NCBI GenBank assembly: GCA_028023455.1
Contig: JAQFVV010000037.1
Span: 2,110,001-2,174,000, forward strand
DNA: 64,000 nt
Source of the DNA: Epiperipatus broadwayi
Taxonomy: Eukaryota; Onychophora; Udeonychophora; Euonychophora; Peripatidae
Direction: 5' to 3'
In this document: one piece after another, positions 48,646 through 61,988 of the stretch
Position numbering within the stretch: the first letter of the stretch is position 1
How the letters are laid out: the number at the start of each line of letters is the position of its first letter
Notes under the pieces: model-generated
What the model saw: the letters and a program-made list of their open reading frames with translations, nothing else
Database searches by the model: none
Told to the model about the DNA's origin: nothing
Position numbers and translations under genes: made by a program

Positions 48646-50429
48646 CATATTTAGTAGCCAACTTCAAATTGTTGGGAAAGCTATAATTTATAAATAAAAA
48701 TAGATTAATAGAAACAGTATTTTTTAATTGGATTGTATAGAAAAAGCAGCAAATATAATAAGCTAGAAAGGTTTGACACTACCCACAGTTAATAGTGAGA
48801 TAATTAATATTTCTGTTTATGTATATAAGCGATAAGATAAATGTATAGCAATTATGTTTTAGGTACATACTTTTAAGGAATTAGGCTAAAAGGTAGTTAT
48901 GTTAGTTATATAGAATTTTAGAAAAGTTATATAAAAATAAAAAATATGAAAGAATTTAGGATAACACTAAATGAAGTTTATTATTTGATGCAAAGCCAGG
49001 AGCTTTGTATATTGGTTGTGGGGAGGGACAAAGATGGTGCAGGATGTTAAAGAGAATCAGTATAATTTGTATGAAGAATGAAATAAATATTAGGGTAAAA
49101 GGAGGGAAAGAGGCAAATATTTTTTTTGTTTACACTTTTATGACAAAGACAAGATGTGTGAAAATAATATATTAAAATTAATTTAACAGTTTTTATTAAA
49201 ATAAGTTAGGAGGAGGAAAAAAGAACTGAGTTGGTGCTGGAAGAATGATTTGATAAAATAATGGAAAGTTTCACTAAAATAAATCCATATACTCTATGCA
49301 TTAATTATATAATGGAAGTTGACTTTTACTGCAACCATACTTTCATCTTTTAATAATATATACATATATTTTGATTCCAATTTTTAATTTTCTATATTTT
49401 TATTCTTTATATTTTATTTGTTTCATCTTTTGGATTTAGAAATGATATACTTGATGAATATTTGCTAAAAATGATCTTAAAATATATGAAGATAAAAATG
49501 GGAAAACATTATAGGGGAAGATTTTTGTTAATAAAAAAAAATATGTTAACTTTTTTTAGATACTATATATATTCAAAATCCAGAAATATAGCCTTTATTA
49601 TCAATTTGATTCCTATATTTATCAAATGTATTAATATTTCTACACAGTGATGGATATAAAACAATTTGTGTTTAAAATATTTTATTTTTTTTGTTTATTA
49701 AAGATGATTATTAAATATAATTGAAATGTCTAATACTGGAATAATATTGAACAAATAACATTCAGACAAAACTATGAGTGACTCTTTAATTTGAAATTCT
49801 TATGAATGCAAAACTTAGTAAATAAATATAAAAATACATTTTAAAATTTAATTTTGAACACTCAGATATTTATAAAAAAAAAAAAGTAACAATAATTTTA
49901 CATTGAATAATTCAATACTATATACATACATCTTAAACTAAAGAAAAAATACAAATATTTCTGAATTACTAAGAATGTGATAGTTTATTGGTTTGAAGAA
50001 TTGGTCATATTTTCATTTTGTCTTTTAAGAAGTTTGGCCAACCATAAGTTCATGATTTTTACCTTTTTTAAATTAATGATAGTAAAAGAGAGAACAAAAA
50101 AAAAAAAGAAGAAAATGTGTAATTAATTTACATAATATAGGAGATAAAACTTTTTCTTTGGGGGAGAGACTATTTCTGAACAACTAGCAAAAAAGCGCCA
50201 TTTGTGGATTTGGAAGAAAGTCAATCGTGATTCAATTCAATTTTATTTAAAGTGTAAAGCAACAACTAATAGTTAATTATAGAATAATAATAAAAAAAAC
50301 ATCATCATTGAACAAAATGATATAGAGGTATGCATGAAAAAAATTTGGAAAGTCATGACAGATGGTTTGGGCAATGAGATCACAAATTGTATTTTAGTTT
50401 TAGGGCTTTGAATTGATTGAAATCAAAAT

Positions 50430-52050
50430 AAAGGATGTTATTCATAAAATCTTTATCATAGGTGCTGATTATACAAAATATGAAGAAACCCTAAGAGCAT
50501 CTGAATGTCAAGTAATTAGATTTAGAGGTCTATGTGATCTAGTATAATATTGAGAAGAATTGGAGGATATGTTTGATAAGTAATTGTAAATTTGGAAATG
50601 ATCTTATACAAATATGTAATGTCTCTGATTTTTCTTTTTTGCGTCAATGAAATGTTAAACCTATCAGGGAAATGATTATATTTAGAGTATTTACCAAATA
50701 CAGATTGAAGTTTTTGAATATCTCTTAGTGTGACAATTCCATATAGCAAACAATTCTAAGATCGGGATGATCAATGAATGGAAAAGTTTACATTACCTTG
50801 TCTTTGTATGATGCCCATTATTTTAAATGCCATATTCACTATGGTTTTAACACTAAAGTGGAAGAAGGCATTAGTGGAAAAAGTTATTCCAAGATCTTTC
50901 TGACTATTTTAGAAATGATTGTAAAATCATGAATAGAATAGGGAACTGTAAAATTTCAGACTTTTTTGAGCAAGAAACAACAGAGCATTTTGTCTTTATT
51001 AATCATAATTTTGTTGTTAATACATTACACATCATTTTGCAGTAAAGAGTAATCAGAAAAGAAATTAATATGTCTGAAAATTTTACAGTCATCAGCATAA
51101 CAAAGCAAATGGAAATATTTTATATTATCCCTGAAATCATTTATATGTATATATTAAACAATAATGGAGCCATGATGCTATATTGGGTAAGTCCAATTGA
51201 GCAAGACTGGAGTGAAGATATATTACAATTATATTTAACAAAAGCAGTTCTGTAATGCATGAATGATTCATATCATTTAACTTGTGATTTTGAAAGCCCT
51301 AAATTATATAATTTGGCTAAGAAAATATCATGGCCAATTTTATCAAAGGCTTTAGACATACCAAAAGAAATGTCATCAAGTTTGCTCTGATCTTTTATAG
51401 CATGGGCATTATGGTCAGAGATGATGATGAAATTGGTTTCAATTGATTTATGAAGAAATTATTTTGATTGGTGGCTAGGAGTTTGATAATATTTAAAATA
51501 ATTTTTTCATAAATACATTGCTCAAAGATTTTGGCAGTAATGTGTAAGATAAATAGACCTATAACTGTTAACTAAGTTTTTAGATCAATTTTTATAAATA
51601 GGAAAAATCTTTACCATTTTCAGAATTTTGAGAGAACTGCCACTTATTATAAAACAATTGAAAATATATGACGGAGAAGATACAATAAATTTACCACAGC
51701 CTTTATATATATAAAAAAGGAATATTTTCATGACCTAAACAATTATTGCATTTAATCTGAGCTTTTTAATGGAAGATAGGCTATCAGATTCAGTAAAGGA
51801 ATCAAAGGTTATTTTTTTCTTTGCAAGAAACATTGGAAAATTTAGAAGTAGAATGAGACTGAGAGGAATTGGCGATCTTAGAAAAGTAGCAAAATCATCT
51901 GCCTTCAAAGTGGTGCTAATATAATGCTATTTCCTTATAGTTAGACCAAAATCTTTTAAGGACAAGGGTTGGGGATTATTAGCAATATTTGACTCCACAT
52001 TTTGTATAAATTTTTCATAATCTGGCTTGGAAATGTGTTTCAATAATCTT
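50430..52050 (-). mobile_element. Decayed Jockey/CR1-like LINE, RT region
   Basis: Minus-strand peptide traces in order. First is a linker with LKADDFATFLRS (about 51870-51910), then a YRSIYLTHYCQNL-type counterpart of YRPISL (about 51530-51570). DDISFGMSKAFDKIGHDIFL and AKLYNLGLS follow (about 51290-51390), matching the DFSKAFDxVxHxxLLxKL-xxGI motif. Next are SIGLTQYSIMAPLLFNIYI (about 51140-51200), corresponding to GVPQGSxLGPLLFxIYIND, and a C-x-DDCKIF-like site (about 51075-51110). A C-terminal region ends near 50430. Multiple stops, and mutated motif residues (Q-G-S to Q-Y-S, YADD damaged), show it is dead. Separate family from the LINEs at 23.7-27 kb and 62 kb. Confidence 0.7.
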
Positions 52051-53537
52051 CTAAAAATAATAAAATTATTGTAAAAAATATTATTCATTTTGATAACTGC
52101 AATTGTAGTACAATGTTAAAAAAGTAAAATGTTTAAAAATTTATACCCATTATTTTTTAAAAAAAATATGATTAATTAATGGATTAAATTTTAACAAAAT
52201 TAAATGTTTATTAGTGTTCCTCGAAAATAATTGGAACAAAAAATTAAATGTAATATATTAATAAAATTTGTAATTTATTAGCGAATATTATAAGGTTTAA
52301 TTTAATAAAAAATAAATTTAAATTCATTACTTTGATTTTCTTAATATATTCTAGAATAAAAATTGCATTATTTTTGCATGCTGTTATGCAAATTTTGTTC
52401 TGACATTTATTCTGATTACATTTAACATAAAATTTTTTGGTTTTATATTCTATAGCAGTTGAGGTCAATAATGGATAACTGTCATTTTTTAACAATTAAT
52501 TTTTTTCATAAACAATAGGAATTATATTATTTGAATATGTTTTTTGCATTTATTCTCATTTATTTTGAAAATAAATTTAATAATTGAATCTTATATTTTG
52601 TTCTTTTAATAAATTAAATACAATTATAAATCAATATATTTTTTATGCAGCTTATAGATAAGAGTATGCATCGATATACTTTGAACACATTTTTGGTACT
52701 TTGTGATGATTAACATAAAAATGGCTAGTTATTTCCATATTTTTTTAATATTTATTTTCATAATGAAGTTTTAGTGTTGAATTGGCAATTTTTTGATTAT
52801 TTGGTTTTGGGTGTATGCACATTTGAAAATCAATATATTTACTGGTATTCATATAGCATACATTTAATAGACTTTTTGATCTGATTTTTTTAACAATTCA
52901 GTTTTTTCCTTAGTGAATATGCTATGGAAATCTTAAAGTTTGTATTCATTTATGCTTTCAAATTTTGGGATTACAGAATAATAGGATTCCATCTAAAATA
53001 TTTAAAATATGTATGCAACATATTCTAAAATTATCGTACTTTCAATGTTTGATATTTTCATTTAACATTTATTCAAGTTCACAAAAGTACATGGGGACTT
53101 TTAAGATGTGGAAAATTTATAATAATAGGAATGGGGGGTCTTATAACTTCAGGTCTATTTAATCTGGTAAAATTGTTAATCTGGAAAGGTTTGGAAACAG
53201 AGTGTCATTCATTTTAGCATCTATAATGTAAAAAAAAAAAAAAGCATAAAATTAAAAAGGTTTTTGTTTATTTACTTTAATACTTTATAATTCTATTACT
53301 TTTCTTTTCTACTTGGCATGTATTTTGATTTTTTTTTTAAATAAAAACTTTATTCTAAGTAGTTGTAAGTAAAATGTAAAAATTTTAATGTAATGCATGA
53401 TATTTTTTTTTGTTAAATTAGTTAAATTTAAGTCCATACACACTTACTGCATGCTTTTTGCCTGACCTAAAAGTAATTTAGTTTAATTTAGAGTAGTATG
53501 GACCTAGTATACTACAATGAGATATTTTCCCATGTAG

Positions 53538-53708
53538 GATTATTTTGATATTATTAAGAAGCCCATGGACTTGTCTACAATCAAAAGGAAGTTGGACACT
53601 GGGCAGTACCAGGATCCGTGGCAGTATGTTGATGATGTATGGCTCATGTTTGACAACGCCTGGCTGTATAACAGGAAGACCTCACGGGTGTATAGATATT
53701 GTACAAAG
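53538..53708 (+). CDS. CREBBP: CBP/p300 exon, bromodomain core
   Basis: A 57-codon exon in phase 0 at both ends, with acceptor CCATGTAG and donor AAG/GTAATT. It encodes the bromodomain core: DYFDIIKKPMDLSTIKRKL, then GQYQDPWQYVDDVWLMFDNA, then WLYNRKTSRVYRYCTK. The acetyl-lysine-anchoring asparagine (N1168 in human CBP) is present in LYNRKTS, codon 53670-53672. The PMDL motif of the ZA loop is intact. The DNAWLYNRKTSRVYRYC wording follows arthropod CBP more closely than vertebrate CBP (NNAW...VYKFC). No disabling change is seen, so this should be a functional acetyl-lysine reader that positions the acetyltransferase on acetylated chromatin in the nucleus. Confidence 0.98.
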
Positions 53709-53813
53709 GTAATTATTATTCTGATTTTTAATTCTTTAAAAGATAATAAAAGATCATTTATTTTATTGTTGGTAAATTTTTCCATTATAAACTTTTCTTT
53801 CTCATATTTTTAG
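53709..53813 (+). other. CBP intron, 105 bp
   Basis: Shortest intron in the window (GTAATT...TTTTTAG), phase 0, between bromodomain core and helix C. No insert. Confidence 0.95.
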
Positions 53814-53971
53814 CTGGCTGAAGTGTTTGAGCAAGAAATAGATCCTGTTATGCAATCACTAGGTTACTGCTGTGGACGTAAATATGTTTTTCATCCTCAA
53901 GTACTATGTTGTTATGGGAAACAGCTATGTACCATTCCGAGAGATGCAAAATATTGGAGTTATCAAAATAG
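53814..53971 (+). CDS. CREBBP: CBP/p300 exon, end of bromodomain and start of PHD/RING
   Basis: A 158-nt exon after the shortest intron in the window (105 bp). The acceptor is ATATTTTTAG and the donor AATAG/GTATGA. It enters in phase 0 and leaves in phase 2. It completes bromodomain helix C (LAEVFEQEIDPVMQSLGYC) and continues into the cysteine-rich module (CCGRKYVFHPQVLCCYGKQL, then CTIPRDAKYWSYQN). These cysteines are zinc ligands of the discontinuous PHD interrupted by a RING that lies between bromodomain and HAT in p300/CBP. One mild oddity is KYWSYQN, where the relatives I recall have YYSYQN. The split AG codon is completed by the next exon. Confidence 0.98.
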
Positions 53972-56900
53972 GTATGATTTTTTATTTTCAATTATATCAA
54001 AAACTCTTAAATCACTATTATACACTCACTAGTAACTATAAAAATAACAATTTTGTAAGTAAATGCTTCTATGTGTATCCGTTTATATATTTACACACAT
54101 CTTTACCAATGTTTCATAGCGGGTCTTACAAGTCATGTAAATGTTTTTTTTATCTAATGTTTGGCAATAAAGTTATTTTTTAAAGAAGGAAATTTTTTTC
54201 AGCGGTTCCTATCTTAAATTTTACATTTTTTGCTATAAATTTATTTGTAATTTGCTTTAACATCGAAGTTATATTATCCATTTAGTGATCATTAATTACT
54301 ATTTACCTTTTAGTCTGTAATCAATGGATTAATAGTATGAAGAAAAGCAGATTTTTTAATAATTGGCCTGACAGTGTATGCTGTGCTATGATCAAGTAAT
54401 AACAAAATATTTTTAAATAAAAACATTTTAGAATTTAAAGTATTACAAGAATCATATATATGAAATTTATATATCTTCAATTTTTAAAATGCAATAATTT
54501 TTAGTATATTATATAAGATGTGATATATAATTCTTTCACATTTTTTCTGCTGTAAAATTGCCTTCATATACGAGTTTTATTTTAAATAACTGAATTTTTT
54601 AAAATTTACAAAAAAACATGTTAGATTTTGTAAATTCCTTTTTTTAAAGTACTATCAGTTTCATTTATAATAACCAAATTATATTGTATTAAAATTTTAG
54701 TAAAGTTTTTTTTTTTTAATTTAATGCAATTTTTAAGATTTTAAATATTAAAATTTTATGCTGCATTTTTAACTTTTTAATTTAATGTTTAATGAATGTA
54801 GCAATCTTGTAAACATTCCTGAAAAGCCTGAATTTTTTCCAGATATTGCTATTGAAACATGAAATATATCATTTTGATTTTTCTTTTTTTTTTTGTAACT
54901 GGTTGCAAATGTGTGATATCTATTAATGAGACTTATAATCACAATTTATACAGTATTTTTCAAGGAATTTTTTTTTTTCTATAAGTTTTTTTTAAGACAT
55001 AGTTTTTTTTTTTTTTAGGTATTGTGATTTTTCAGAGACTTGTCATTACCTTATATCAAATAAATGTTTTGCCACAATGCAGATTTTATGATTAAGACAA
55101 TAAGATATTATTATCATATCAGTGTTAGAACTTTTGATATCATTGATAGTTATTTATTACTGCTAGCTACTCTTAATAAAATTTAAACTAGAATTTTAAT
55201 TAAAAGTTTCATCATAAATTCTAATGGGTTCTGATATTTAGAACTTTTTTATAAAATATATTTTCACATTATTAAAATGTTTTTTTTTTACTAACTATAA
55301 CGTAGAAAATTTATTCAAAAATTGAACTTTATTTACACACCTAGTCATTCTCTTAATAATAGTAATTTTTTTTTTTTTTTTGTATAAAATATTAATTATT
55401 CATTCATGCTATTGTTAGAAGTATAAAATGCACATAAGTTTGTTTGCACATACATATAGATTATATATATATCTTGACATGTAATTTAATTTATTTTTTA
55501 AGTAAAATATTAGATCTTTAATCTCTTAAAAATATATTAATTATTAATCAGCTGCCAGTGTGAATTGAAAACAAAAGTTGCTATAACTATTCACTAGTAA
55601 TTATTCTAATATAAAAATCGTGTAGCAGTAATAGTTAAATTGAAAAAAATTAGTCAAGAAAAGAAACTTTCTAAAGACATTTGCCCTTAGACATTCAATA
55701 ATAAGTAAATACTATCTTACTAGTATTTACTTACTAACTGTAAATTTTGATGATTCATCAATCAATAAACATTTTTAATTAATTTATTTTTAGAAAGAAA
55801 AAAATTCTTGTTTGAGTGAAAGTATTTGTTTTAACACTGCTCTCAAGGCTTGTTTTATTATTGTTTATTATTGAAAACTTTTAATCACAAAATTGCATGA
55901 GATATTTTTAAAATTTTGTAGTATTAATAATAAATTAAATGTAAATTACAAGAAAGCAATTTGGTGTCAAGGTAATATCGTTTTTACCATAACGGTGGAT
56001 ATCCACCTTTATCTATGGTTTAATATGTTTATGTAGACATTAAAGATTGTAACTTGATTAAAGAGAGTGAGATTATTAATTCAAAGAAGTTAAAATCTCA
56101 TTAAACAAGCAATAAATAGTCAATTATAATTTTCAAACTGCACTGAAATAAATTATATTTTTTTGTGTAAAAACAATAAAATTTTACAGCTAGTTAATGA
56201 TTATTGATCTCAGAAATGTTACTGGTGCTTAATACAATATCCCTCATACATAATAGTTGATTATTGAGAATTTACCATTGCTTACTACATACAGTATTTC
56301 ATCTGAATTAGTGATATTTGTTTCTAAAACTTGTCGCTGATATTTATGATGGTAACATTTCACAAATAAATAATATGCATTTTTAGTAGGCACTTATATA
56401 AACAATACATGTTTAACATATATATGCAGTATGCACCTTCACCTGTTAATAAAAAGATTATTACTATTCACATTTAAAAATGAAGAAAAAAAATTAAATA
56501 TCTATAAATTAAATCTAATTTCAATTATATTTTTATTTCTGGGTTTGTTCTTTTTTTTATTTATTTTTGATCAATGCTGTAATTAAATTAATGGTTAAAG
56601 TAGGAAAAAACCACTAAAATAAAAAAAAAAAAAAGATAACTTCTAAATTCTTTTTTTTAATTTAAATTATTTTGAATTGCTAAATAATATTTAATCTGTT
56701 ATATAAATGCAGTTATTATAATACATTTACTGAAATAAATTTATCTTGTAAAAATAATGCAAATAGAGTTGTTATATATAGCTTGTTAACTATTTATTTC
56801 ATAATTGTAATATTCACAATTAAAATTGTCTCATGTGAATGGTAAATGTTTGTGCACACATTTACATTACAAGAACAATTAATTAATTTTAAATAATGTT

Positions 56901-59900
56901 TATTAAATAATTTTTTTTATTATGTTTCATAATATTAGATGGTAAAAAATAATCTAGTTTTAGATTTTATGTAAAGTCTATAAATTGTAAGATTTAATTA
57001 TAGAGCAATAAAAGAATAGATCAATACTAATTAGAATATAAAAAAAATAAGAAAATTTGAAGTATCTTACAATTTTTATTCATTTAAGTAGTTTTATAAT
57101 ATTTCTTTTAATCTGACTTAATGTTTGATTTTATTATAAAAATCTAATATTAATGCAGTTTTATTCTTCATAAACTAAGATAATAATCAAATTCAATAGT
57201 CACAAAATTTATATCTAAAAGTTAAATAATTTCTCATAGTTTAATAACTTCAAAATGATTGTTTTTTATAACAACATTCACCATTGAAATAAATCAGCTA
57301 AAATGTTATGTTTTAAATGTTAAATTTCAAGTTTATTAAGAAATACAGTTTCAATATTTTCCAGTACTACCAATATTTTAACATTTATATTACAATATAC
57401 TCTGAATTAAAGCACATTATTGGATTTGAATTGCTTTGAACTTCTCATAAGCAATAAATGAGGAATGTTCTGCAAATGAATCGAAATTTAAAAAATAATA
57501 ATAAACTAAAAATATATATAATTATTAATCATTTTAGAAAAGCCATTTTAAAATTTTATGTTGAAATTCTTATATCAAATGTGTCGAGAAAATATAAAAT
57601 TACTTAGATGATTATCTACTATTACAATATACACACATATAGAGAAGAGTTTCATACCATTAGTCATCTGGAATTGCTTTCAAGCATAATTTATGACTTT
57701 TTTCTAAATAATACACATTTTGAATTAATAATGTCTTTAGATTTGGCCAAAAAAAAAAGTAGTCTATAAATGCAGATTTGGAAAAGAATTTATTTACTAA
57801 AAAAATGCAAAGTTTTATAGTTATTTTTTTTTTAAATTAATTTATTCATTATATAGTTATTTTTGTTATGATTAATAAAAATAATTTTTTTGACTAATAT
57901 AAATTTGTATTTTTATGCATGGTGATGAAATTCCAAAAAACAATTACTATACAATAACTGTAATGAAATAAATTATATTTTATAAAATTAGAACTAACTA
58001 ATAGCATAAGCTATGTTAAGTGAAAGCAATCTATAATAAATGAAATGGAGATATAAGGACAAATGTAATTAAATATTTCAAATTTAATTTTTTTGTTTGT
58101 ATTATTTAAGCATTATTTACAATAAATATTAAAATATTTGTATAATTTTTTTTTAAAATGTAGCCATAATATGAAAAATAAAATTATTTTTGTTAATTGA
58201 TTTTTTACAATCGGTTATTACAAGAAAATACATTTGCTTTTTATTATTGGAGTCATCAATTACAATAAGTTATACAATATTTGTCTTGAAAAATAGAAAA
58301 AGAAAGTGGTCATTTAAAAAAAGATGCAAAAAATGCTGTCATTTAGATTACAAGTGATAAGAGAATACTACTAAATGGGAAATGAGGGACATAAAATTTA
58401 TACTACAGTGAGCTGGATATATGTTTGATTTTAAAAATAATATAAAATTAGGGCATTTGAAAATTGATAGCAATATTGTATACCGCTCGTAACAGTTGTA
58501 GCTTAATTTTAGTTGAGAAATTAAATGTATTATACTTATGATTGATTTTATAACATGAAACTTCATGATAATATTCATTTTGCCAGTTGTCTTAGGTTTT
58601 CTAGATACTGTTAGCTACTATTTTACCACTTTTATTTAATAGAATTGCTTTGTAAATTGATTACTTTTTTTGAATTTTAATTATTATGGCTTGCAATCAT
58701 TTAACACAGTATTTGCTATGCATTTCTTCTTGCTTTATAGAATATAAATCATTTAACTGTTTTTTATTTAATATAAATGTTGTCGTACAGTATATCTACA
58801 GTTAATTAATTAAGAATTGCTTTTATTTAATATAGTTGTCAAATTAGTGAATTATTATTTAAATTTGTTAACACAACAATAATAAATTATTGTAAATATG
58901 TTGTTTAAAAAATTGTCTATAATAATTTGTATTTTTTGATTAAATAAATTATTTTTAAATTTATAGTTTTATCAATATAATGTCTAATAAAAGTATGTAG
59001 TAAATATATATATTTGTCTATCATTTGGCTCTATCTGATAGATTGATCATATATTAAAACAATAAATAGTTTATTTAATTTTTTTTTATTATTTCTGGAA
59101 CCATATTCATATGTATATTTGATAAGGAAAGTAATTATTATTTACTGTACACAAAGATTATTGAAAATGAAATGCAAAGTCATAGAGTAGTGATATTTAT
59201 TTTGGCTATGTCAATTTTTTTTTGCTTTTAACACACTTTTTTAATATTAAATATATCATGTATAAAATTGCTATAAATTTGTCCGATTTTTTTCCAAACT
59301 CCAGAAATATTTTTTAATTAAATAAATCCATCTTTCTTTAATACTGTTACAATGCTTATTTTATTAAACCTCATCACTCTGACAGCTTCAATTGACCAAT
59401 AATATTCTTCAGAGTTAAGAAATATATATAAATACATGAACACAATTAATTTATCATATAAACAATGTGCAACTAAATATATAATTGCAAATTTGACTCA
59501 TTTTTATATCCTATTATGCACAATTCCTCTACAATATACATCTTCAAAATTTATATTACCTTTTTATAATAAAATATCATAAAATTCAAAAGCAGTAAGC
59601 TTTTATTATTTTATATTAATATAAAAAAATGTAGCTAATCTTATTATTTATTTATTAATTTTCTATTATTAATCTAAACATTAATTTATAAACTTTAAAT
59701 TTAATAATTTTCATTATGAAATGTATTTATAAATATTTTGCTAAAAATAAGTTTTTAGTGAGTGTATAATTTATTGATTGTAGATTTGTTTTTTGTTTTT
59801 TTTTTATTATTATTATTAATTCATCAATCTCTAATTAATATGAAGTCCATTTTTATATTTAAATATTTTAGATTGTTTTTATTATACTATATTTGCAAGT

Positions 59901-60660
59901 TTTATTGCTTTTTTTGACATTCAATTTTTTTTTTTTTTAATGTGCATTCAGTGATGAAACTTTTTTACTTATATTTTGATAATAATAAATAAATTATAGT
60001 AATAAATTTATATATTAATAAGATTTTTTTACTCATTTATTTCCCTTTATATGTACATATTTATATTCTTATAATTGAATTTACAGTAATAGAAAATGCA
60101 TATAATACTTACTAATTCAATGCAATATTTCAACTTGCAAATATAATCAGAATATTTAGGATGTACTAATAATTGTTAATTTGTTTTAAATAATAACAAA
60201 CTGAGCATGTTTTAGTTTTTAGATAATTATATATTTTTAGTAATTTTTAATTATTAAAATAATATAGTCATAATAGTTTTTAACTTAGATTTAAGTTAGC
60301 CTTTTCCCTTCCTAGTCCCCAGCTTTTGTTGGCTTAAATGTTTGCATCAGTTGTTAAAGCCCAACTTATGCAAATAAGAGTGGAATGAATTATTTTTTTG
60401 ATGGCATGTTATTAAATTGCTATTAATGTATTGCTTTATTGTTTTCATTATTTTTTTTTTTTTTGCTGCTTTAGTTTAATTTATGCTGGAACTTATATAT
60501 TTTTTCTTTCTTTTTTTTTCTTTTGCTCTGTTTGTGTGCGTGATGTTGCTTATTATGTATATTTTCTGTTGTTGGTGGTGTCTTGTTTATGTTGCAATCC
60601 TCCCCTCCTCCCCATTTCTTCTCTATTCTTCAAAAATTATAAATAAATGATGCTGGCAAG
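53972..60660 (+). other. CBP intron, about 6.7 kb
   Basis: Phase-2 intron, extremely AT-rich with many T-runs. I recognise no transposon coding sequence. One perfect 12-bp inverted pair AAGTAAATACTA/TAGTATTTACTT lies near 55705-55735. The 3' end (about 60448-60630) is a long pyrimidine-rich tract serving the two acceptors. Confidence 0.8.
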
Positions 60661-60694
60661 TAGCTCACGACAATATGGCCTTGTCTCTGACAGA
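60655..60694 (+). promoter_or_regulatory. CREBBP: Tandem 3' splice sites 33 nt apart
   Basis: AG dinucleotides at 60659-60660 and 60692-60693 are exactly 33 nt apart. Both join in frame to the preceding phase-2 exon. The proximal site has a poor immediate polypyrimidine context but a very long T/C tract further 5'. The distal site has CTTGTCTCTGACAG. Either choice gives an open CBP reading frame, so both isoforms are plausible. Confidence 0.7.
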
Positions 60695-60774
60695 TACACA
60701 TACTGTCAGAAGTGTTTCGCAGAGGTTCCCGGGAATTCCATAACATTGGGAGATGATCCTGCTCAACCACAAAC
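60661..60774 (+). CDS. CREBBP: CBP/p300 exon, RING/PHD continuation, two possible 5' ends
   Basis: The exon has two in-frame acceptors. Used from 60694 (TCTCTGACAG/AT), with the AG of the previous exon, it reads RYTYCQKCFAEVPGNSITL, then GDDPAQPQT. This corresponds to the vertebrate RYHFCEKCFTEIQGENVTLGDDP segment. Used from 60661 (GGCAAG/TAG) it adds 33 nt and inserts SSSRQYGLVSD before RYTYC. The frame stays open because the upstream AG turns the leading T into a serine codon. The donor is strong (AAC/GTGAGT) and the exon leaves in phase 2. A long pyrimidine-rich tract (about 60448-60630) lies upstream. The CxxC in CQKC contributes zinc ligands to the RING/PHD. The HAT domain exons must follow beyond the window. 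Confidence 0.95.
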
Positions 60775-61988
60775 GTGAGTATAATAATTATTTGCTTTAC
60801 ATTTTAGAAATTAATTTAATTATCTTGATCTAAAATTAAACATAAATATAAAATAGAATATTGCATTTGTACACTAAATGAAATGTAAAAAATTTATGAA
60901 TATTTAAAAGAAAATCACAGATATGAAATTTATTATTAATCCAGCTACTCAAATTTTGATAATTTCTAATAACTGGCTAAAGTTAAAAGAATATTTTGTA
61001 TGACAACCAGGATTTATTACAATATATAAGTTATGAATTGTTTAAATGGCATTTTAAATTTAATCTTGATGAGATATAAAATAATAAATATTATACATAA
61101 ATTAATACGATTACATCTGAAAATTAAATTTAAAAAAAAAAAAGTTTTTGAAAATGTTTTAAACTATTTTTTTTCTTCTTAATCAGTTTGTTCATGATTT
61201 TGTTTTTTCTCTTTAGAAAATAACAACAGGAATTTAGAATTACTATAGTTTATTTCAAAAAAATAATTATTGTTAATTTCACAAAAAAATTTTGGGAAAA
61301 AAAAGAAATAGTGAAAAAACTCCTAAATCTCAAAATAGCTAGCCTGCATTTTAAACAATATAATCAGCAAAAAATTAAAATGCAAATGTATTTTTTATTA
61401 CTATTACTATGCTATACTAATAGTTGCAATATTAAAATTATTTAATATATACATTAATAAAATTAGAGAAGAAACCTATGATAATTTTTTTGATCATTAC
61501 TATATGAAGTTGTTCCAATATAAAAACAAATACTATATATTTTAAAGTTTTGTTATTGAAAGTTTATATCTAGTACATATCCAGTACTGTAGATATTAAA
61601 ATTAATAATTATTTACTATTTGTTTAAAATTTTTAGCAATAGATAGTTATGTTAAAAACATTGGGATGAGCGTTATTACTACAAATGGATTACTTAATTT
61701 TGAAAATCCATTAATTTAAGAAAGCTAGGAGACCAAAAGAGACTGCTGATATTGCATATATATGCCAAACAAATCTAGGTTGTTATCATCATTAATTATA
61801 ATTAGTCTCTTGATTTCATCAAATTGATTTAATTTTAACAATAGAAATCATTACAAGTTAGTATATTTCTGATGAAAAAAGTTTTATTTGCTTTTTTATT
61901 TTTTAAAAATTAGTTTTTATTTTCTGTTGGAACCATATGTGTATCTTGTAAAGTATCGATGCTATGAATATGTATATATTAAATAACA

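Larger units (their letters stand above)
43126..53537 (+). other. CBP intron, about 10.4 kb, within the bromodomain
   Basis: Phase-0 intron with donor GTAAGT and acceptor CATGTAG. It contains a 756-bp TIR element and a decayed LINE (listed). The rest is AT-rich. A T17/A12 run lies at about 47397-47425. Weakly similar direct copies of a TTGTATAGA-containing segment occur at about 44904-44990 and 46789-46870. I see no further gene. Confidence 0.75.

Noticed and set aside
60431-60646. 71-codon plus-strand ORF rich in Phe, Cys and Leu just before the last exon
   Set aside because: It is the pyrimidine-rich tract upstream of the acceptors, which reads as hydrophobic codons by composition.
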